Of a DNA stretch of 64,000 nucleotides, positions 33,101-41,195 are shown in pieces. The notes beneath the pieces were generated by a model. That model was not told the DNA's origin. It saw only the letters and a list, made by a program, of their open reading frames with translations, and did no database searches. Within the stretch, counting starts at the first letter, position 1. Every line of letters starts with the position of its first letter. The position numbers and the translations under genes are program-made. The stretch is from positions 3,782,001 to 3,846,000 of the forward strand of contig NZ_JAMOAO010000001.1 in the NCBI RefSeq assembly GCF_030555055.1, in the 5' to 3' direction. The stretch is from Nocardiopsis sp. YSL2 (GTDB taxonomy: Bacteria > Actinomycetota > Actinomycetes > Streptosporangiales > Streptosporangiaceae).

Positions 33101-33156
33101 GTGCGGCCGTGCGGCCGTGCGGCCGCCGAGGGGGCTGTGGGGGCTGTGGGGGCTCT
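33101..33156. repeat. Two adjacent short tandem repeats
   Basis: GTGCGGCC occurs three times in a row (33101-33124), then GGGGGCTGT twice and once as GGGGGCTCT (33130-33156). Such slippage-prone tracts in the cydA-DUF305 gap may vary between strains. Confidence 0.7.
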
Positions 33157-33253
33157 GGACTGCGAGAACCCTGCGGTTTCGCGGCCGGCCGATGGCTCGG
33201 CGGGGGATCGTGTGCGGTCCGCCACAGACGGGTCGGTGCCGGCCCGCGGAACC

Positions 33254-33976
33254 TCAGTCCTCGTCGGAGGTGTCCTCCACGGTCACGCCGCGGTCCTCCA
33301 GCATGTCCTCCATCATGTCGATCTCGGTCAGCTGGGCGTCGGCCATCCCCTGGGCGAGGTCGGTGACCATCTGCTCCCCTCCGAGCTCGACCTCGGCCTC
33401 GGCCATGTCGATCCCGCCCTCGTGGTGGGCGATCATCAGTTCCAGGAAGAGGATCTCGGCCTCCACGCCCTCGGCCTCCTCCAGCTCCTCCATCTCCTCG
33501 GTGGTCGCCAGGCCCGGCATGGCGTCGGGGATGTTGTCCGTGCCGCCGTGGTCGTGCTCGCTGTCGGCCATCCAGGTCATCGGCCGTTCGCTGCCGCGCG
33601 AGTTGAGCCCCCACATCGTCAGCCAGCCCTGCATGATCCCGATCTGGGCCTGCTGGGTGCGGGTGATGTCGGTCGCGACGATGAACAGATCCGGGTCCTC
33701 GGTCTTCTCCATGATGAGCATGGACATGTCCACCGCCTGGGCGTGGTGCGAACTCATGTCCCGCAGGAACCCCGCGTCCGCACTCGTGTCCAGCGGAGCG
33801 GACGGGCGCCCCGCGAGAAAGCCGGCCGCCACGGCCAGCACGACCAGTACCGCGGTGATCCAGAGCGGGACCGTTCGCCGGGCGGGCCTCGGCGGTGTGG
33901 CCTCCTGGAACCCGTCGGTGGGCGTGTCCTCGTTCCGGTCGTGGTCGTCCGAGTCGGAACCTTCGTGAAGAGTCAT
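33254..33976 (-). CDS. DUF305 family membrane-anchored protein
   Basis: 240 residues from ATG 33976. An acidic/polar N-terminal tail (~30 residues), one membrane helix (LWITAVLVVLAVAAGFLAG, ~residues 36-54), then a ferritin-like DUF305 domain outside: AGFLRDMSSHHAQAVDMSMLIM and LELMIAHHEGGIDMAEAEV each carry the HH motif, probably metal-binding, together with repeated Met. DUF305 proteins are thought to bind metals such as copper. It is divergent from the DUF3105 gene (90-bp gap), a pairing common in actinobacteria that suggests joint function. Confidence 0.85.
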   Translation of the reverse strand: MTLHEGSDSDDHDRNEDTPTDGFQEATPPRPARRTVPLWITAVLVVLAVAAGFLAGRPSAPLDTSADAGFLRDMSSHHAQAVDMSMLIMEKTEDPDLFIVATDITRTQQAQIGIMQGWLTMWGLNSRGSERPMTWMADSEHDHGGTDNIPDAMPGLATTEEMEELEEAEGVEAEILFLELMIAHHEGGIDMAEAEVELGGEQMVTDLAQGMADAQLTEIDMMEDMLEDRGVTVEDTSDED

Positions 33977-34065
33977 GGGAACCATCCTGGTCAAAATGCA
34001 CAAGTCAGGTGCCAAAGTAGAGGATAGGAACGCCCCACTCGTCACAAACCATCCCAGGAGACCCA

Positions 34066-34851
34066 GTGGCTAAGAAGAAGACGGCGGAGGAGCGTCGCCG
34101 CCGCGCAGCGGAGATGAGGGCCCAGCGCCTCAAGGAGGAGCGACGCAAGAAGGTCCTCACCGTCACCGGAATCAGTGTCGCCGCGGCCCTGGTCCTGGGT
34201 CTGCTCGCCTTCGCGATCGTCATGGAGATTCGCAGCCGGAACATCTCCGGGGTGGAGGAGTACACGGTCGGCTCCTACGTCCACGTGGACACCGGCCAGA
34301 GCGTGGACTACGAGCAGTCGCCGCCCGTGGGAGGGGACCATTGGCCCTCCTGGCAGAACTGCGGCGTCTACCAGGAGCCCGTCACGACCGAGTTCGCGGT
34401 GCACTCCCTGGAACACGGCGCGGTGTGGATCACCTACGAGCCGGGCCTGGCCCAGGGCGAGGTCGATGCCCTCACCTCGATGTACAGCCCCGGCGACTAC
34501 CTGCTGATCAGCCCCTTCGAGGGTGAGATGGACGCCCCGATCGTCGCCAGCAGCTGGGGCCGCCAGGTCACCGCCGAGACCACCGACGACCAGAACCTCA
34601 CGCGCTTCACCCAGCGCTACGAGCGCGGCACCGACGTCCCCGAGCCCGGCGCCTCCTGCTCCGGCGCGGTGGCCGAGACCGCCGCGGAGGTCGAGGAGGT
34701 CCTGGCCGGCGGCGAGCAGGTCGAGGGCGGGGAGATGACCGACGAGAGCGCCGAGGACTCCGAGGGCTCCGAGAACGCCGAGGACACCGAGGGATCCGAG
34801 GGCTCCGAGGACTCGGAGGGGTCTGAGGACACCGGCACCGACGAAGAGTAG
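34066..34851 (+). CDS. DUF3105 family membrane-anchored protein
   Basis: 261 residues from GTG 34066. A strongly basic coiled arm (KKKTAEERRRRAAEMRAQRL), one membrane helix (TVTGISVAAALVLGLLAFAI, ~residues 32-51), then the DUF3105 domain with GGDHWPSWQNCGVYQEPV, AVHSLEHGAVWITYEP and LISPFEGEMDAPIVASSWGR; conserved Cys and His suggest a metal or redox site. The C-terminal ~45 residues are a low-complexity Ser/Glu/Gly/Asp tail of EGSE-like units that probably varies in length. AGGAG precedes the start. Function unknown; divergent from DUF305. Confidence 0.82.
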   Translation: MAKKKTAEERRRRAAEMRAQRLKEERRKKVLTVTGISVAAALVLGLLAFAIVMEIRSRNISGVEEYTVGSYVHVDTGQSVDYEQSPPVGGDHWPSWQNCGVYQEPVTTEFAVHSLEHGAVWITYEPGLAQGEVDALTSMYSPGDYLLISPFEGEMDAPIVASSWGRQVTAETTDDQNLTRFTQRYERGTDVPEPGASCSGAVAETAAEVEEVLAGGEQVEGGEMTDESAEDSEGSENAEDTEGSEGSEDSEGSEDTGTDEE

Positions 34852-34862
34852 CCGCGACGGGA

Positions 34863-34894
34863 ACGGGGCCGCCGGCGTGCGCCGGCGGCCCCGT
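34863..34894 (+). terminator. Terminator of the DUF3105 gene
   Basis: ACGGGGCCGCCGGCG (34863-34877) and CGCCGGCGGCCCCGT (34880-34894) form a perfect 15-bp inverted repeat; the top pairs must open for a loop. Confidence 0.75.
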
Positions 34895-34934
34895 CCGTGT
34901 CACGGGCGACCGAGGGAAGGAGCCCGTGGAAGAG

Positions 34935-35393
34935 TCAGAGCACCCCGTCGGGGAGCGGGGGGATGTGTTCGTCGATCAGCGCGCTGACCGTCGTGAGCGC
35001 GGCGGCGGGAGCGCCGTGGGACGGGGGGACCGACAGCTCGACGTAGGCCGTGTGGCCGACCGCGGTGAAGAGCGTGGGCTCCTCCTGCGGCTGCGGCAGC
35101 CAGGCCACACCGTCGACCTCCTCGAGGAGGGAGTCCGGGGCCAGGGTCGACGGGCGCGGTACACCGCAGCGCAGTCCGATCGGCGGGTCGCCCCACGCCG
35201 CCATCACCTCGGACTCGGGCGTGATGTTGGCCCGGTCGGCGCCCAGCAGGGTGTCGGGGAGTTCCGCCACGAGCGCGGCGCAGATCTCGTCCGTCGTGCC
35301 GTTGGATTCCGGCGGTTCCATCTGCACGGTCTGCGTACAACCCGTAGCGACGAGAACGACGGCCGCCGCCGCCCCGCAACACCGTTTCAGCAC
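34935..35393 (-). CDS. DUF3515 family lipoprotein
   Basis: 152 residues from GTG 35393. The signal LKRCCGAAAAVVLVATGC ends in a lipobox (VATGC) for a diacylglyceryl-Cys anchor. The mature part holds ICAALVAELPDTLLGADR, AAWGDPPIGLRCGVPRP (conserved Trp-Gly-Asp-Pro-Pro and Cys) and a C-terminal YVELSVPPSH. This matches DUF3515, usually next to thiL and an Lrp-type gene in actinobacteria as here. No ribosome site is seen, so translation may be leaderless. Function unknown. Confidence 0.8.
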   Translation of the reverse strand: MLKRCCGAAAAVVLVATGCTQTVQMEPPESNGTTDEICAALVAELPDTLLGADRANITPESEVMAAWGDPPIGLRCGVPRPSTLAPDSLLEEVDGVAWLPQPQEEPTLFTAVGHTAYVELSVPPSHGAPAAALTTVSALIDEHIPPLPDGVL

Positions 35394-35420
35394 AGTCAGC
35401 TACCCCGCTCCGTCTACCGG

Positions 35421-35654
35421 TCAAATATTGACGATGGGACAAGTAAGGGTACGGGCGATACCGTCCAGGCGCTGAATCCGGGCCACCACCAATGTGCCGA
35501 GCGAGTCCACGTCCTCGGCCCGGGCCTGGACGATGACGTCGTACGGGCCGGTCACGTCGTGCGCCTCCTGCACACCCTCGATCCCGCGGATCCGGCCGGC
35601 CACCTCGGCGGCCTGGCCCACCTCGGTCTGGATCAGGATGTATGCCTGCACCAT
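35421..35654 (-). CDS. Stand-alone Lrp/AsnC ligand-binding (RAM) domain protein
   Basis: 77 residues consisting only of the effector/oligomerisation domain of Lrp regulators: MVQAYILIQTEVGQAAEVAG, GVQEAHDVTGPYDVIVQARA, LDGIARTLTCPIVNI. It has no helix-turn-helix and cannot bind DNA on its own. Such small proteins form decamers or mixed assemblies and may sense amino acids or modulate a full Lrp. AAGGGAGTACTC lies before the ATG. It precedes the DUF3515 lipoprotein on the same strand by 27 bp and is divergent from thiL. Confidence 0.9.
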   Translation of the reverse strand: MVQAYILIQTEVGQAAEVAGRIRGIEGVQEAHDVTGPYDVIVQARAEDVDSLGTLVVARIQRLDGIARTLTCPIVNI

Positions 35655-35778
35655 GAGTACTCCCTTGTGTCTGTGCCGGGTGAGCGGGGCCGAGCGCGGA
35701 CCCCGCTGAACCCACGGCGCGGCCGATGTCGAGCGGATGACAAACGTGGGTCTAGACCACTGCGCCGGAGCGTCACCG

Positions 35779-35784
35779 TACCCT
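35779..35784 (+). promoter_or_regulatory. -10 element of leaderless thiL
   Basis: TACCCT ends 7 nt before the thiL GTG (35792), with no ribosome-binding site between; identical hexamer and spacing to gltX. Confidence 0.45.
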
Positions 35785-35791
35785 GATCACT

Positions 35792-36787
35792 GTGTTGAGC
35801 ACCATTGGGGGTCTTGGTGAGTTCGCTCTGATCGCACGCGTGACGAGCCAATTCCCCGCTACGGACGATGTAATCCTCGGACCCGGCGACGACGCCGCCG
35901 TCGTCGCCGCGCCCGACGGCCGGACGGTCGCGACCACGGACGTGCTGGTCGAGGGCCGCCACTTCCGCAGGGAGTGGTCGAGCGCGCGCGATGTCGGGCA
36001 CCGCGCGGTGGCCCAGAACTTCGCCGACGTCGCGGCGATGGGAGCCCGCCCGACCGGGCTCCTCATCGGCTTCGCCGCGCCCCCCGACCTGCCGCTGGAC
36101 TGGGCGGACGGCTTCTCGCTCGGCGTGCGCGACGAGTGCGCGGTGGCGGGCGGCGCCGTCGTGGGCGGGGACATGGTGGGATCCGACACCCTCACCATCG
36201 CCATCACCGCCCTGGGCGACCTCGAGGGACGCGCTCCGGTGTGCCGCGACGGCGCGCGGCCGGGCGACGTGGTGGCCTACACCGGCCACCTGGGGCTCTC
36301 GGCGGCCGGGCTCGCCCTGTTGCGGGGCGGGATCGACGGCCCCGCCGCCTGCCTGGACGAGCACCGCAGGCCGAGCCCTCCCTACGCCGAGGGCGTGGCC
36401 GCCGCGCGGCTGGGCGCGACCGCCATGCTCGACGTGAGCGACGGCCTGGCCCAGGACCTGGGACACCTCTGCCGCGCCAGCGGGGTGCTCATCGACCTGG
36501 ACCCGGGGGCCCTGGTACCCGAACCCGCGCTTCTGGAAGGCGTGCGCGCGCTGGGAGCCGGCCCTGGCCAGGCCGAGCAGGCCGCCCGGGACCTCATGGT
36601 CGCCGGAGGCGAGGACCACGCACTGGTCGCCGCGTTCGATCCCGGTACCGTTCTGCCCGACCACTGGCACCGCATCGGAAAAGTCCACTCGGCTGACCAG
36701 GAAAAAGTGAAAAGCATCGTGAATCCGGTCACGATAGGCGGGTGTGCTCCTCCGCGTGCCGGGTGGGACCATTTCCGTCAGGGATGA
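35792..36787 (+). CDS. thiL: Thiamine-monophosphate kinase
   Basis: Phosphorylates thiamine monophosphate to the active diphosphate. 331 residues of the PurM/ThiL fold: LGEFALIARVTSQFP, GPGDDAAVVAAPDGRTVATTDVLVEGRHF (metal/ATP-binding Asp cluster, ~residues 30-60), VAQNFADVAAMGARPTG, VGGDMVGSDTLTIAITALG, and MLDVSDGLAQDLGHLCRAS. Full length. GTG 35792 appears leaderless. It sits in the conserved gpsA/ddl-thiL-rpmB-recG neighbourhood. Confidence 0.93.
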   Translation: MLSTIGGLGEFALIARVTSQFPATDDVILGPGDDAAVVAAPDGRTVATTDVLVEGRHFRREWSSARDVGHRAVAQNFADVAAMGARPTGLLIGFAAPPDLPLDWADGFSLGVRDECAVAGGAVVGGDMVGSDTLTIAITALGDLEGRAPVCRDGARPGDVVAYTGHLGLSAAGLALLRGGIDGPAACLDEHRRPSPPYAEGVAAARLGATAMLDVSDGLAQDLGHLCRASGVLIDLDPGALVPEPALLEGVRALGAGPGQAEQAARDLMVAGGEDHALVAAFDPGTVLPDHWHRIGKVHSADQEKVKSIVNPVTIGGCAPPRAGWDHFRQG

Positions 36788-36891
36788 TGCTCCCTTGGAT
36801 TTGTCCTGATTAGCTATCGCGCTAGGCTTTGCCAACGCGGCCACGCGCCGCCTTCCAGGCGGGGGCACGGGGTTACGTCGAGAGGCGGTTT

Positions 36892-37545
36892 ATGGGGCGG
36901 CATGGCACTCGTCGCGGTGCGCACCGCAACGAGCCGGAGGACGCCGGTGCGCTGCGGCGTATCGGCGGCCTCATCGAGAGCACCGTGCCCAAGCGGGTCG
37001 AGCCGCCGCGGCTGCTCAACGTCCTGGTCATCTCCGGTGTGATCCTCGGCCTGCTGCTCTTCGGTTACAGCACCACCCAGATCTACCTGCAGTTCGGCGG
37101 GAGCCCGGGCGCGACCAACGCCCCGGACCCCGGCGCGATCTCCCCGAGCCAGGACGCCACGGCGGACTCCGACCGCGACGAGGCGGTGTCCAACGGGGAC
37201 GGGGAGGGGAAGGGGCCCCAGATCCAGTCGGGGTCCTCGCCCATCACGGTCGGCTATGAGATCACGCGCACCACGAACTCGGGCTTCAGCGGCCTGGTGA
37301 CCGTCACCAACACCTCCCAGGCCCCGCTCACCGCCTGGGAACTCGCCCTCGCCTTCGAGACCGCCGAGGTCACCGACGTGCGCGACGCCGACTGGGAGCC
37401 CATCGAGGACGGCATACTCGCACGCCAGCCCGGAGGCCAGGACGGCCTGGAGCCGGGGGAGTCGGCGACCATGGGCTTCGACGCCATCGGCCCCGTGGAG
37501 CACCCCGTCCGCTGTTCCCTCAACGGGCACGTCTGCGGTCCCTGA
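36892..37545 (+). CDS. Membrane-anchored protein with CBM2-like domain
   Basis: 217 residues from ATG 36892 (GAGAGGCGG upstream). Cytoplasmic arm of ~35 residues, one helix (LNVLVISGVILGLLLFGYST), a Ser/Asp/Gly-rich linker (~80-115), then a beta-sandwich: VGYEITRTTNSGFSGLVTVTNTSQAPLTAWELALAF ... GESATMGFDAIGPVEHPVRCSLNGHVCG. The SGF-x2-x-VTVTNT, W-x-L and C-terminal SLNG-x-C segments are those of family 2 carbohydrate-binding modules, with a possible disulfide, but without an attached enzyme and with few of the exposed Trp that bind cellulose. So it may bind another polymer or be structural. Confidence 0.65.
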   Translation: MGRHGTRRGAHRNEPEDAGALRRIGGLIESTVPKRVEPPRLLNVLVISGVILGLLLFGYSTTQIYLQFGGSPGATNAPDPGAISPSQDATADSDRDEAVSNGDGEGKGPQIQSGSSPITVGYEITRTTNSGFSGLVTVTNTSQAPLTAWELALAFETAEVTDVRDADWEPIEDGILARQPGGQDGLEPGESATMGFDAIGPVEHPVRCSLNGHVCGP

Positions 37546-37606
37546 CCTGTGGCTCCGGCGCCCGCACCGCGTCCCCGCCCGTGCCGGGGCACCCTCCGCG
37601 CACGAC

Positions 37607-37638
37607 GAAGGCCCCCCGACCTGGGTCGGAGGGCCTTC
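37607..37638. terminator. Bidirectional terminator between the CBM2-like gene and rpmB
   Basis: GAAGGCCCCCCGAC (37607-37620) and GTCGGAGGGCCTTC (37625-37638) form a 14-bp stem with one mismatch and a 4-nt loop. On the minus strand it follows rpmB directly. Confidence 0.8.
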
Positions 37639-37663
37639 GACGAGATCCAGAAAGACTGGAACC

Positions 37664-37849
37664 CTAGCGGGTGACCTTGCCAGCCTTGATGCACGAGGTG
37701 CAGGCGTTCACGCGCTTGGGCGTGCCGCCCACACGGGTGCGAACGGTCTGGATGTTGGGGTTCCAGCGGCGGCGGGTGCGACGGTGCGAGTGGGAAACAC
37801 TGTTACCGAACCCTGGTCCCTTGCCGCAGACGTCGCAGACGGAAGCCAC
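37664..37849 (-). CDS. rpmB: 50S ribosomal protein L28 (zinc-ribbon form)
   Basis: 61 residues from GTG 37849 (GGAG 6 nt upstream). Begins [20 protein letters not shown], then [17 protein letters not shown], and ends [12 protein letters not shown]. The two Cys pairs (C-x-x-C, C-x-x-C) make the zinc-binding C+ form; many actinobacteria also carry a C- paralogue expressed in zinc shortage. Antisense to the neighbouring recG, as in Streptomyces. Confidence 0.95.
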   Translation of the reverse strand: MASVCDVCGKGPGFGNSVSHSHRRTRRRWNPNIQTVRTRVGGTPKRVNACTSCIKAGKVTR

Positions 37850-38220
37850 GGTAACTCCATTCAAGCGCTCGGGATCGCGCACGTCGCCGCACGCGAAGGT
37901 TCATCCGGCCGGAATCGGCCGGGTGGGCAGGTCGGCGCGGACGCCAACCGTGGAAGAGTACACGAAGGACGCGGTCGAACGCGGATCAGACCGCAGACCG
38001 GTGCCCCTACGCGCAACGGTGGGATCGTGGTGCGGCCTAGGGCCTCAGCACCCACCGGAGCATCGTCATCCGCCATGCGGGCACGGCGAAAAGGCGATGA
38101 ACTTCCACGAGTATACCGTTCCTTGGGACTGCGTCGAGGCGTCCCCGTGGCGCACCGGCGGGCGACGGTCGCCGGGCTCGTGCCCCGGACCCCGGCGGGC
38201 GGTCGCACCGAAGGTCTAAC
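37850..38220. other. rpmB-recG divergent intergenic region
   Basis: 371 bp with no credible gene. It holds a small perfect hairpin, CCGGCCG-GAAT-CGGCCGG (37905-37922), probably in the rpmB leader, and must contain the rpmB promoter. I see no operator repeat or riboswitch signature. Confidence 0.4.
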
Positions 38221-40452
38221 GTGACGGTGAACAGCGACCAGACTGTCCGGGACGGGAACACAGTGAGCACCTGGGACGAACCGCTGCGCGTGGCCCTCGG
38301 CGGCTCCGCGCGGGCCTTCAAGGACAAACTCGACCTGCACACGCTCGGCGACCTGCTGCGCTACTACCCGCGGCGCTACGACCGCAGGGGCGATCTGACC
38401 GACCTCGCCGAACTGCGCGAGGGCGAGGACGTCACCGTGCAGGCCCGGGTCCTGGACGCCAAGCGGCGGACCGTGCCCGCTCGCCAGGGCCGCCGTCGGA
38501 TGGACATGATGGAGGCCACGGTCACCGACGGCACCGGCCGCCTGCACCTGACCTTCTTCAACCGGGGCGCCTACCACCAGAACGCCCTGGTGTCCGGGCG
38601 GCTGGCCATGTTCTCCGGCCGGGTCTCCACCTTCAAGGGACGGCGCCAGCTCGACCACCCCGAGTACCAGCTCATCGACGAGGACGGCCTGGAGGGCGAG
38701 CGCGCCCGGGCCTTTGCCGAGGAGCTCATCCCGATCTACCCGGCGGTCAAGGGACTGGACTCGGCCAAGATCGCCCTCGGCGTCGAGATGGCCCTCGCCC
38801 GCGCCGCCGACCTGCCCGACCCCCTGCCCCCCGAGATCCGCCGGAACCACCGCCTCGTCGGTGTCCAGGAGGCCCTGGACAAGATCCACCGGCCGTCCGA
38901 GTGGGCCGACGTCGGCACCGCCCGACGGCGGCTGAAGTGGGACGAGGCCTTCGTCCTGCAGCTGGCCCTGGCCCAGCGCCGCCACCTCGCCGAGGAGCTG
39001 CCCGCGAAGCCGCGACCGGGCCGCCGCGGGGGCGTGCTCGACGCCTTCGACGCCCGGCTGCCGTTCACGCTCACCGACGGCCAGCGCGACGTCGGTGAGC
39101 GCCTGGCCGCGCGCCTGGACGCGTCGCACCCCATGCACTGCCTGCTCCAGGGCGACGTGGGTGCGGGCAAGACCCTGGTGGCGCTGCGCGCGATGCTCAG
39201 GGTCGTCGACTCCGGCGGACAGGCGGTCCTGCTCGCACCCACCGAGGTCCTCGCCCAGCAGCACCACCGGTCGATCAGTGCCATGCTCGGCCCACTGGCC
39301 CGCGCCGGCCAGATCGACGGGGCCGAGGAGGCCACCAGGGTGGCGCTGCTCACCGGCTCCATGAACGCCGCCGCCCGCAGGGAGAACCTGCTCGACGCGG
39401 CCTCGGGCGCCGCCGGGATCGTCGTGGGCACCCACGCGCTCCTGCAGGAGCACGTGAGCTTCGCCGACCTGGGACTGGTCGTCGTGGACGAACAGCACCG
39501 GTTCGGCGTGGAGCAGCGCGACGCCCTGCGCGAGAAGGCGGCCGACGGGCGCCCGCACGTGCTCGTGATGACCGCCACGCCCATCCCGCGCACGGTCGCC
39601 ATGACCGTCTACGGCGACCTCGACGTGGTGACCCTCACACAACTGCCGTCCGGTCGCGCGCCCGTCTCCACCCACGTGGTGCCCGCCCGGGACAAGCCGC
39701 ACTACCTCGCGCGCGCCTGGGAGCGCGTCGTGGAGGAGGCCGGCCGGGGGCACCAGGCCTTCGTGGTGTGCCCGCGGATCGGTGACGGCGCCGAGGAGGA
39801 GGCCGGCACCGGAGCGGCGGAGGAGGAGCCGGGGGCGCGCCCGCCGCTGGCGGTCCTGGACGTGGCCGCCCGGCTCGCCGGGGGGCCGCTCGCCGATCTC
39901 CGGGTCGAGGCCCTGCACGGCCGGATGACCCCCGACGACAAGGACGCGGTCATGCGCCGCTTCTCGGCGGGCGAGACCGACGTCATCGTGTCCACCACCG
40001 TCATCGAGGTCGGCGTCGATGTGCCCAACGCCACGGTGATGGCCATCATGGACGCCGAACGGTTCGGGGTGTCCCAGCTGCACCAGCTGCGCGGCCGGGT
40101 CGGCCGGGGGCGGCTGCCGGGGCTGTGCCTGCTGGTCACCGACGCCGAGGAGGGCAGCCCGTCCCGGGAGCGCCTGGCGGCCGTGGCCGCCACGACCGAC
40201 GGTTTCGAGCTCTCCCGGGTGGACCTGGAGCTGCGCCGCGAGGGCGACGTCCTGGGCGACGCCCAGTCGGGAGCCCGGTCGAGTCTGCGGATGCTCACCC
40301 TGCTCAAGGACGAGGAGCTCATCGGAGAGGCGCGCGAGGAGGCCACGGTGTACGTGGCCAAGGACCCCGACCTCACGGGACACCCGCCGCTCGCCGAGGC
40401 CCTGGCGGCCCTGCTCCCGGAGGACAGGGCGGAGTATCTGGACAAGGCGTAG
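38221..40452 (+). CDS. recG: ATP-dependent DNA helicase RecG
   Basis: Branch-migrates stalled forks and Holliday junctions. 743 residues: N-terminal wedge/OB domain (LGDLLRYYPRRYDRRGDLTDL; GRLHLTFFNRGAYHQ), then the SF2 helicase core: Walker A LLQGDVGAGKTLVALRAML (~residue 310), motif II VVVDEQHRFGVEQRDAL, motif III LVMTATPIPRTVAMTVYGDLD, and motifs V/VI DVIVSTTVIEVGVDVPNATVM and QLHQLRGRVGRG. A Gly/Glu-rich insertion (EEEAGTGAAEEEPGARPP, ~520-540) is a local oddity. GTG 38221 has GAAGGT upstream; a second GTG at 38263 is possible. Confidence 0.95.
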   Translation: MTVNSDQTVRDGNTVSTWDEPLRVALGGSARAFKDKLDLHTLGDLLRYYPRRYDRRGDLTDLAELREGEDVTVQARVLDAKRRTVPARQGRRRMDMMEATVTDGTGRLHLTFFNRGAYHQNALVSGRLAMFSGRVSTFKGRRQLDHPEYQLIDEDGLEGERARAFAEELIPIYPAVKGLDSAKIALGVEMALARAADLPDPLPPEIRRNHRLVGVQEALDKIHRPSEWADVGTARRRLKWDEAFVLQLALAQRRHLAEELPAKPRPGRRGGVLDAFDARLPFTLTDGQRDVGERLAARLDASHPMHCLLQGDVGAGKTLVALRAMLRVVDSGGQAVLLAPTEVLAQQHHRSISAMLGPLARAGQIDGAEEATRVALLTGSMNAAARRENLLDAASGAAGIVVGTHALLQEHVSFADLGLVVVDEQHRFGVEQRDALREKAADGRPHVLVMTATPIPRTVAMTVYGDLDVVTLTQLPSGRAPVSTHVVPARDKPHYLARAWERVVEEAGRGHQAFVVCPRIGDGAEEEAGTGAAEEEPGARPPLAVLDVAARLAGGPLADLRVEALHGRMTPDDKDAVMRRFSAGETDVIVSTTVIEVGVDVPNATVMAIMDAERFGVSQLHQLRGRVGRGRLPGLCLLVTDAEEGSPSRERLAAVAATTDGFELSRVDLELRREGDVLGDAQSGARSSLRMLTLLKDEELIGEAREEATVYVAKDPDLTGHPPLAEALAALLPEDRAEYLDKA

Positions 40453-40573
40453 GGTTCGGGCGCCTGGAGGACGGGGCCTGCGCGCCTTCCGGTGCACTCC
40501 CTCGTTCCTCGGGAGCGCACCTCCAGGCCCCTCCGGGACCCGTCGGCGCCCTCGCCGTGTCTTCCTGGGGCCT

Positions 40574-40601
40574 GCGACGGCGCGGGCACGAGCGGAGGCC
40601 C
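40574..40601. repeat. Dispersed intergenic repeat, copy 3 (right half)
   Basis: 28 bp identical to 16426-16453 (GCGACGGCGCGGGCACGAGC then GGAGGCCC). Here GGGGCCT at 40567-40573 lets the element fold into a GGGCCT/AGGCCC stem. It abuts the rsmD promoter. Confidence 0.65.
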
Positions 40602-40609
40602 GAAGAAAA

Positions 40610-40615
40610 TAGGGT
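40610..40615 (+). promoter_or_regulatory. -10 element of leaderless rsmD
   Basis: TAGGGT ends 7 nt before the rsmD ATG (40623), with only GGGGGCC between. The AAAAT just before it is the one AT-rich spot in this gap. Confidence 0.45.
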
Positions 40616-40622
40616 GGGGGCC

Positions 40623-41195
40623 ATGGCCCGCATCATCGCCGGGGCGGCCGGCGGGCGGCGCATCTCCGCTCCCGACGGCCGCACGACCCGGCCCACCAGT
40701 GACCGCGCCCGCGAGGCGCTGTTCGCGTCCGTCCAGTCCGACCTCGGCGACCTCGACGGCATCCGCGTCATGGACCTGTACGCGGGGTCCGGTGCGATCG
40801 GGCTGGAAGCCCTCTCGCGCGGAGCGGCGCACGCCCTGCTGGTGGAGGCCGACCGCCGGGCGTCCCAGGTGATCCGGTCGAACATCGCCGCCCTGCGGCT
40901 CCCGGGTGCCCGGCTGGTGGCGGACCGCGTGGAGCGCGTGGTCGGCGGCGGGAACCCGGGCGAGCCCTACGACCTGGTGGTGGCGGACCCGCCCTACGCC
41001 GTCTCCGACGAGGAGGTCGCCGCCGTCCTGGCCGACCTGGTCGAGCGGGACTGGCTGGCCGAGGACGCGGTCGTCGTCGTGGAGCGCTCCAAGCGCGGAG
41101 CGGAGCCCGCCTGGCCGAAGGGCCTGGAGCTCGACCGCAGCCGGGGCTACGGGGAGGCGGTCCTCTGGTACGCCCGGACCGCCCTCGACGGATAG
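40623..41195 (+). CDS. rsmD: 16S rRNA (guanine(966)-N2)-methyltransferase
   Basis: 190 residues. Starts MARIIAGAAGGRRISAPDGR and carries TRPTSDRAREALFASVQSDL, the SAM-binding VMDLYAGSGAIGLEALSRGA (~residues 48-67), and the catalytic DLVVADPPYAV (N/D-PPY) motif. Modifies 16S rRNA G966 on the small subunit. Its place between recG and coaD is the usual one. The transcript seems leaderless, starting inside the 170-bp gap that carries the dispersed repeat. Confidence 0.93.
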   Translation: MARIIAGAAGGRRISAPDGRTTRPTSDRAREALFASVQSDLGDLDGIRVMDLYAGSGAIGLEALSRGAAHALLVEADRRASQVIRSNIAALRLPGARLVADRVERVVGGGNPGEPYDLVVADPPYAVSDEEVAAVLADLVERDWLAEDAVVVVERSKRGAEPAWPKGLELDRSRGYGEAVLWYARTALDG

